Made by a program: the position numbers and the translations under genes
Notes under the pieces: model-generated
The model's input: only the letters and a program-made list of their open reading frames with translations
The model's database searches: none
Told to the model about the DNA's origin: nothing
Source: Bacteroidales bacterium
GTDB lineage: Bacteria > Bacteroidota > Bacteroidia > Bacteroidales > F082
NCBI GenBank assembly: GCA_023229135.1
Contig: JALNZT010000015.1
Coordinates: forward strand, 19,701 to 83,700
Reading direction: 5' to 3'
DNA length: 64,000 nucleotides
In this document: positions 58,487 to 64,000 of the stretch, in pieces
Position numbering within the stretch: the first letter of the stretch is position 1
Layout of the letters: every line of letters begins with the position of its first letter

Positions 58487-60715
58487 ATGATATCCAAGAG
58501 TAAACAAAAATTTAGAAGACTAGAAAAAATTGCCATCTCTGTGAAGTCACACAGAATATTACGTCAGTTGCTTAAAGAAAACCCGGAGATAGAAAGTCTG
58601 ATGCACGAAGCCAACGACAAGGAGGCGGCAGTGGAAGCCATGAGACAATGGATCACTCCTTATTTTGAGAAGAACCCGCACGCAATGGCCTATTATTCAA
58701 ACCGGAAAAACGGCAGAGAGGCTTTTGATAAGCTAAGCTGGTCGGACTACGGTGCTATCAGATTGATGGATTATATTCAAAATGCAGGACGTATTTTTGA
58801 GGACTTAAACCTACGCGGCGACCTGGTGGGCAGCAATCCTATAAAATATCTTTGGATGGCCGTAAAGCACGGAACAGGTGGAGCCAATCAACACTTTTTC
58901 TACGATACGCTGATGCTTTTCAGGCAGATAAAAGGTTACTCGAAAAGAGAAATGCCCGACAGGCAAAAGCTACAGGAATGGATGGATCGTCATCCATCAG
59001 GCCTTGACGAGGAAATTGTAAAAATTAGAAAACATAACCGCGACCGTATCCTAAAGGTTATCATTGAAAAAATGGATGCTGGTGAACTAAAAAGCCGACG
59101 CTATCAATTTGGCGAAGGAATGACACAGGAACAAAAATTTCTACTGGCTTCCAACTGGTGGAAGGACACTAATTTTCACTTGAAATTTGCGATTCGTTCG
59201 CCCAAAATGCTTAACGAAATGCTAAACAATTCGCTAAGCACCAAAACAATGGAGCTTTTACACGAAGCCCGTGAGGCGGGGATTCCGTTTTTCGTAAATC
59301 CTTATTATTTATCGTTACTTAACGTTTCCGAACCCGGTTTTGCAATTGGTTCGGATTTAGCCATTCGCGATTATGTTATTTATAGCAAGCAGCTAATCAA
59401 GGAGTTCGGACAAATTGTAGCCTGGGAAAAGGAAGACATTATCGAGCCGGGCAAACCCAATGCCGCAGGTTGGATTTTGCCCACGATTCACAATTTACAC
59501 CGCCGTTATCCGGAGGTAGCCATTATGATTCCCGACACCGTAGGACGAGCCTGTGGCGGCCTTTGCGTGAGTTGCCAGCGGATGTACGATTTCCAGAGCG
59601 GCCACCTCAACTTCAACCTCGACAAGCTGAAACCCAAAGAGACCTGGCCACAGAAACTCCAGAAGCTGATGGACTATTTTGAAGAAGATACCCAGCTGCG
59701 CGATATTTTGATTACCGGAGGCGATGCGCTGATGAGTAGTGATAAATCTATGCAACCCATTTTGCAGGCTGTGTATGAGATGGCGATGCGCAAAAAGGAA
59801 AGCAATAAAAATTTGCCGGAAGGCAAGAAAATTGCTGAAATAACCCGTGTGCGCCTCGGAACACGGCTTCCGGTCTTTTTGCCGCAAAGAATTACCAAAG
59901 AACTGATTGCCATTTTAGCTGATTTCAAACAAAAAGGAACGCAGGCCGGCATCAAACAATTTGTGATACAAACGCACTTTGAAACAGCGATGGAAGTGAC
60001 GCCGGAAGTAAAAACCGGCATAAAGATGTTGCTCAGTGCCGGCTGGATTATCACCAATCAAATGGTGTTTACGGCTGCCAGTTCGCGCCGCGGCCATACA
60101 GCCAAATTGCGTAAAGTACTCAACGATATTGGCGTGCTGACCTATTACACCTTCTCGGTGAAGGGATACAAAGAAAACAGCCATAATTTTGCCACCAATG
60201 AGCGTGCAGTGCAGGAACAACTAGAAGAAAAAGAGTTTGGTAAAATCAACCGTAAATACAACGACATCATTAGTAGTTTCGCAGAAAATGCCGAAAATAT
60301 GGTAGAGAATATACAGCAACTGAGAAAACAGGCCGATATTCCTTTTTTGGCAACAGATCGCAATGTATTGAACTTACCTGGAGTTGGCAAGAGTTTAACA
60401 TTCAGAACAATAGGTATTTCAAGACATGGACGTCGGATCTTAGAATTTGACCATGACAACACCCGCAAACACAGTCCAATCATTCATGAAATGGGAAAAG
60501 TTGTGATTATTGAATCCAAATCCATCAGCGAATACCTGAAACAGATGGAAGATATTGGCGAAGATAAGGCCGAATACGAAAGTATTTTTGGCTATAGCAT
60601 TGGCGAAACAGAGCCTTTGCAACACATCTATCAATATCCCGATTACCCGTTTGAGCTTACCGAGGAATACACCAACCTGGAGCTTTGCGAAACTTTTATG
60701 GATATGGCAGATTGA
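58487..60715 (+). CDS. KamA-family radical SAM protein (lysine 2,3-aminomutase-like)
   Basis: This 742-residue protein is much longer than lysine 2,3-aminomutase (about 420). Residues 1 to about 320 are a helical N-terminal region of unknown function (FDKLSWSDYGAIRLMDYIQNAGRIFEDL). The radical SAM cluster is CGGLCVSC (Cys356, Cys360, Cys363), followed by DILITGGDALM, VRLGTRLPVFLPQRITKEL and FVIQTHFETAMEVTPE, as in KamA aminomutases. The C-terminal FSVKGYKENSHNFATNERAVQEQLEEKEFG region is also family-like. It may act on a free amino acid, but the substrate is not evident. It is a single-gene unit with a long leader. Confidence 0.85.
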   Translation: MISKSKQKFRRLEKIAISVKSHRILRQLLKENPEIESLMHEANDKEAAVEAMRQWITPYFEKNPHAMAYYSNRKNGREAFDKLSWSDYGAIRLMDYIQNAGRIFEDLNLRGDLVGSNPIKYLWMAVKHGTGGANQHFFYDTLMLFRQIKGYSKREMPDRQKLQEWMDRHPSGLDEEIVKIRKHNRDRILKVIIEKMDAGELKSRRYQFGEGMTQEQKFLLASNWWKDTNFHLKFAIRSPKMLNEMLNNSLSTKTMELLHEAREAGIPFFVNPYYLSLLNVSEPGFAIGSDLAIRDYVIYSKQLIKEFGQIVAWEKEDIIEPGKPNAAGWILPTIHNLHRRYPEVAIMIPDTVGRACGGLCVSCQRMYDFQSGHLNFNLDKLKPKETWPQKLQKLMDYFEEDTQLRDILITGGDALMSSDKSMQPILQAVYEMAMRKKESNKNLPEGKKIAEITRVRLGTRLPVFLPQRITKELIAILADFKQKGTQAGIKQFVIQTHFETAMEVTPEVKTGIKMLLSAGWIITNQMVFTAASSRRGHTAKLRKVLNDIGVLTYYTFSVKGYKENSHNFATNERAVQEQLEEKEFGKINRKYNDIISSFAENAENMVENIQQLRKQADIPFLATDRNVLNLPGVGKSLTFRTIGISRHGRRILEFDHDNTRKHSPIIHEMGKVVIIESKSISEYLKQMEDIGEDKAEYESIFGYSIGETEPLQHIYQYPDYPFELTEEYTNLELCETFMDMAD

Positions 60716-60773
60716 TCCTTTACGAATAAAGCTTTCATAATTAGCTTATTTTTGAGCCAGATTTAAGCCGAAA

Positions 60774-61889
60774 ATGAAACATCTTTTTAGAAATATTTTA
60801 TTTATTCTACTGCTTAGCAGCTTGACTTCTTGTCATATTGGTCGCTTTTTCTATTATAATTTTGCCGATGCGAAAGATTTTAAAAAGTTTCCTTATCAAG
60901 AAATAAAACGTGATTCAACAGCCATAAGTGGGCCTGTGTTTAAAGTCAGCAAAAGCAATAATAAAACACTTTACTATTCAAATAGAGAGAACTCAAAAAT
61001 ACCTCTATCTGAATTCCTTGACGCACATAAAACACTGGCGTTTATAGTGATAAAAAAGGACTCTATTATTTATGAAGCATATTTTGATGGCTACGATTCA
61101 AGTTCAATAATACCTGTTTTTTCGGTTGCCAAATCCTATATTTCTGCCCTGGTTGGTATAGCATTGAACAAAGGCTATTTTAAAAGCATTGAAGATTCTG
61201 TAACGACTTATATTCCTGAGCTTCAAGGAAAAGGTTTGGAAGAAATCAGTCTGCGAAACCTACTTGAAATGCAATCTGGTTTAGATTATAAGGAAAAATA
61301 CACCTCCCCTTTTGCCGATATGGCAAAATATTATTATGGAAAAAACTTAGATAAATATATTCAAAAACTAAAATTGTCAGAAACACCAGGGAATTCTTAT
61401 AACTACCAGAGCGTTAACACCCTACTTTTGAGTATGGCGCTTGAAAACACCACAGGAAAAAGTGCTGCCGAATTGCTTGAAGAATGGATTTGGCAAAAGA
61501 CTGACATGGAATTTGATGCTTCCTGGAGCGTTGATAGCAGAAAAAACAACCGTATCAAGTCGTTTTGCTGCCTTAATTTAAGAGCAAGAGATTTGGCGAA
61601 ATTTGGACAGCTTTATCAGAATAAAGGAGCGTGGAATAACGAGCAAATCATCCCACAAAGCTGGATCGAAGAGAGTTTACGAATCGAAAACAACTCCAGA
61701 GATTCCGGAGGCTATCCATACACTTATCACTGGCGCAGTTTGGAAGATGGCAGCTTTTTTGCCAAAGGCGTTTTAGGACAATATTTGTTTGTTGACCCGA
61801 AAAAAGATTTAATTTTCGTTCGTTTAGGAAAATCCGCTGATAAAGTAAACTGGCCTGAAGTGTTCAGGGACTTGGCGAAAAAGCTCTAA
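60774..61889 (+). CDS. Serine hydrolase lipoprotein, beta-lactamase fold (third copy)
   Basis: This 371-residue protein has a lipobox (LSSLTSCHI) and a class C beta-lactamase-type domain: the nucleophile SVAK is in PVFSVAKSYISALVGIALNKGY, followed by ISLRNLLEMQSGLDYKE and NYQSVNTLLLSMALENTTGKSA (YQS in the YxN place). SFFAKGVLGQYLFVDPKKDLIFVRLG closes the fold. It is related to but distinct from the pair at 34.7-37.2 kb. It is convergent with the histidine kinase gene, with an 18-bp gap. Confidence 0.87.
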   Translation: MKHLFRNILFILLLSSLTSCHIGRFFYYNFADAKDFKKFPYQEIKRDSTAISGPVFKVSKSNNKTLYYSNRENSKIPLSEFLDAHKTLAFIVIKKDSIIYEAYFDGYDSSSIIPVFSVAKSYISALVGIALNKGYFKSIEDSVTTYIPELQGKGLEEISLRNLLEMQSGLDYKEKYTSPFADMAKYYYGKNLDKYIQKLKLSETPGNSYNYQSVNTLLLSMALENTTGKSAAELLEEWIWQKTDMEFDASWSVDSRKNNRIKSFCCLNLRARDLAKFGQLYQNKGAWNNEQIIPQSWIEESLRIENNSRDSGGYPYTYHWRSLEDGSFFAKGVLGQYLFVDPKKDLIFVRLGKSADKVNWPEVFRDLAKKL

Positions 61890-61907
61890 GCGATTCCTGA
61901 AACTCAC

Positions 61908-63869
61908 TTATTGAAATCGGGGCAGCTCAATTGAAAAAATGCTTCCTTTACCTTCCTCGCTTTCAACGATAATGCTTCCTTGCTGTAGCTTAACGAAATC
62001 CTTCACAATATGAAAACCAAGACCAGTCCCCATTTCATTATCAGTACCTCTTTCCGACACTAAAGTTTCGTCAGACATCAATGAGTTCAGCTTACTTGCA
62101 TTCATCCCTCTGCCGTTATCGATAACCTGAATTTTAACTTTATCATCCATTTCAATGGCTTTAATTTCAATTGTTCCGTCCTTAAAACTAAACTTCAGAG
62201 CATTGTTAATCAAATTTCGTAATACTGTAGATATCAAATCTTTATCAACAAAAGCAGTTAATTCTTTCGGCACTTCATTCAGGATATTTATCTGCTTTTG
62301 AAGGGCTATATTATCAAATAATTTCCCAATTCGCTCCACGATATCAAACAGCTTCTCTTCTTGTGGATGGCTATTAATTTTCCCCTGTTGATTCAAAGCC
62401 CAATTCAAAACATTATCTACTGTGTTATAAGTATCACTGACCTGGGTGAAAATTAACTCAAATATTTTACGCTTTTCTTCTGGATTAAAACTATCATAAT
62501 CAGCCAGCATCATCTCGAAAAGCCCCAGGATGCTACTATACGGGCTTCTAAGATCATGTCCTAAAATAGATAAAATCTGATTCTTAGTAGAGATAGTTTC
62601 TTTCAACAATTTATTTTGATCAACAATTCGTTGATTCAAATCTTTCAGGTGATGATTCGCATCCTCAAGTTTTTTTCGACCACGATGTACATTAAAAATT
62701 AAGACTATCATTACTAAAAATACGAAAACAAATGCAATAGCAGAAATATACTGCCAATAAATTACCCGGCTTTTACTCTCATTTTCGTGCTTTAGTGTTT
62801 GATTTTCAAGGATTTTTTTTTCTGTTTCATATTTAGTTTTAAGATCCAGAAGCAGGTTTTTATTAGCGATTTTCGTCAGGCTATCGTTTAAAGTGATATA
62901 TTTGTCCTTATAAGTTATCGCATCAGTTAAACTATTTGATGCGGTTAATAAATTCGCTTTCAAGGCATAAATTCCTATAAGTTCTTCAATACTCTCATCG
63001 CGCACAGCCAGTTCCTCCGCTCTATTCACATAAGCAGAAGCTTTTTCATAATCTTTTGAATTAAAGTAAATTTCACCCAGTTTCCGGCTACACAACATAA
63101 TGCCGTATTTTATATCATATCGCTCACAAATTTCTAATGATTTCAATAAATTTGATTTCGCCATACTGGTGTCGCCCACTTTTAGAAATAAGTCTGCAAT
63201 ATTTAAATAGGCTCGAGCCTGTTCTTTCATAAAACCCTGGTCAATATTTATTAACAATGCCTGCTGATACATTTCCAAAGCCTCTTCAAACCTGTCTAAG
63301 TTGCTGTACGAGATTCCCAGATTATTGTAATTCATACTTAAATTAAATAAATTACCAAGCTCTTTATTCATCTTGATAGCAGATTCAAAATAGCTTATCG
63401 AGCCTTCGTAATCATCAACATTATGACATATTATTCCAAAGTTATTATCGAGAATAGCAACACTTTGAAAATCACCTGCCTCTTCAGAATAACTTCTTGC
63501 TTTGAGGTGTTCCGTGAATGCTTCCTGGTACTTTCCCCGAGCGAATAACAGGCTTCCTAAATTATTATAAAATGAAGCTTTAAATACTGGATCATCAATC
63601 TCTTTTACCAGTATCTTAGCTTTTTCCAGGTAAAAGGCGGCACTGTCAAACTGCTGTAACCTTGTATACATCACGCCAAACTGATTATATATCCTAAAAG
63701 AAATCTCCGCCTTATCAACCGCGGGAAGCATTGACTTTGCCACACGAAGCATCAGTAGGCTGGAATCTGTTCTGGCGAGATAGTAATAGGTCGTACTCAA
63801 AAAACCCAAGGTCTTTAGCATCCCAATTTTATCGTCAAGCTCTTCAAAACGCCTGTATAGCACTTTCAA
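61908..63869 (-). CDS. TPR-sensor histidine kinase, 5' end uncertain
   Basis: Domains in order: at least six TPR units (about 1-340; YNNLGSLLFARGKYQEAF, YNNLGISYSNLDRFEEALEMYQQALLI), a coiled coil, one transmembrane helix (about 369-394), a second coil, the phosphoacceptor box ILGHDLRSPYSSILGLFE (His438) and the ATPase domain (LRNLINNALKFSF, DNGRGMN, GTGLGFHIVKDFVKLQQG). There is no receiver domain. The TPRs would lie in the periplasm, but no signal peptide is present. The only start in this frame is TTG 63869; the frame stays open to a stop at 63942-63944 with no ATG. Either the gene is truncated at its 5' end, or it is frameshifted from sequence beyond the window. Confidence 0.82.
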   Translation of the reverse strand: MKVLYRRFEELDDKIGMLKTLGFLSTTYYYLARTDSSLLMLRVAKSMLPAVDKAEISFRIYNQFGVMYTRLQQFDSAAFYLEKAKILVKEIDDPVFKASFYNNLGSLLFARGKYQEAFTEHLKARSYSEEAGDFQSVAILDNNFGIICHNVDDYEGSISYFESAIKMNKELGNLFNLSMNYNNLGISYSNLDRFEEALEMYQQALLINIDQGFMKEQARAYLNIADLFLKVGDTSMAKSNLLKSLEICERYDIKYGIMLCSRKLGEIYFNSKDYEKASAYVNRAEELAVRDESIEELIGIYALKANLLTASNSLTDAITYKDKYITLNDSLTKIANKNLLLDLKTKYETEKKILENQTLKHENESKSRVIYWQYISAIAFVFVFLVMIVLIFNVHRGRKKLEDANHHLKDLNQRIVDQNKLLKETISTKNQILSILGHDLRSPYSSILGLFEMMLADYDSFNPEEKRKIFELIFTQVSDTYNTVDNVLNWALNQQGKINSHPQEEKLFDIVERIGKLFDNIALQKQINILNEVPKELTAFVDKDLISTVLRNLINNALKFSFKDGTIEIKAIEMDDKVKIQVIDNGRGMNASKLNSLMSDETLVSERGTDNEMGTGLGFHIVKDFVKLQQGSIIVESEEGKGSIFSIELPRFQ

Positions 63870-64000
63870 TTTCTTCTTGAGTTTGACACCTAAATCGTCT
63901 ATCTCCTTAAAAACGAGACTTTTAAAAAAAGTCGGTTCGCACTACACCATTTATTAAGATAGTGGGCGTCAGACTATTATGTATATTATGTGTTACATGA

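Overview
The window is ordinary chromosomal DNA of a Bacteroidota bacterium, most likely a non-Bacteroides lineage near Bacteroidales/Marinilabiliales (inference). The evidence is type IX secretion C-terminal domains on two surface proteins, a GLPGLI protein beside a TonB-dependent receptor with an N-terminal carboxypeptidase-like domain, TAnnTTTG promoter boxes (a few with an upstream TTTG), a fused alpha/beta 2-oxoacid dehydrogenase E1, Mpl, FloA/NfeD, and an AT-rich composition with weak Shine-Dalgarno signals. No rRNA, tRNA, intact transposase or CRISPR array was seen.

Layout. 0-9.7 kb: the tail of a respiratory nitrate reductase operon (narI), a TDT-family carrier and a hemerythrin, running on the same strand into a nearly complete molybdenum-cofactor pathway (moaA, moeA, tauE-like, mobA, moaD, moeB with rhodanese, moaE, moaC-moaB fusion). 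A broken KilA-N gene sits inside this operon. 9.75-10.24 kb: first array of GC-rich double-hairpin repeats. 10.3-19.3 kb: housekeeping genes (mpl, cysH, a MATE pump, fused E1, LpxR-like lipid A deacylase, DUF493, crcB, acylphosphatase). 19.3-23.6 kb: a minus-strand cassette of TonB-type receptor, GLPGLI protein and a 65-residue secreted cysteine peptide. It is bracketed by the real 3' end of mnmD and a decayed second copy of that end. 23.6-30.35 kb: mnmD, a lipoprotein, a DEDD exonuclease next to a Cas4-like nuclease, dnaB and a DUF6263 protein. 30.37-31.25 kb: the second, larger hairpin array.

31.3-38.5 kb: a YdcF-like protein and sucC, then an accessory stretch with a decayed tyrosine recombinase, a thioredoxin, two beta-lactamase-fold hydrolases, about 700 bp of palindrome-bearing non-coding DNA and an isochorismatase. 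38.6-49.8 kb: a secreted protein, a lolD-like ATPase, a 1010-residue protein built of 15 TPR-like hairpins, a cysteine-desulfurase-like enzyme, a Rel protein with a degenerate hydrolase site plus an unlisted 55-residue membrane protein, floA-nfeD, clpS and a NUDIX enzyme. 49.9-55.9 kb: a vitamin B12 acquisition operon behind a cobalamin riboswitch (two beta-propeller proteins, a T9SS surface protein, BtuB-like receptor, OsmC). 56-64 kb: a small lipoprotein, pruA, a long KamA-type radical SAM protein, a third serine hydrolase and a TPR-histidine kinase whose 5' end is unclear.

The most unusual content is the pair of hairpin arrays 20 kb apart. They share 15-base arms in alternating orientation and loops that could pair with each other. 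Arm and loop sequences are conserved between the loci while the linkers differ, and the second array is a duplicated three-unit block. The peptide/GLPGLI/receptor cassette with its duplicated flank is the second strongest lead.
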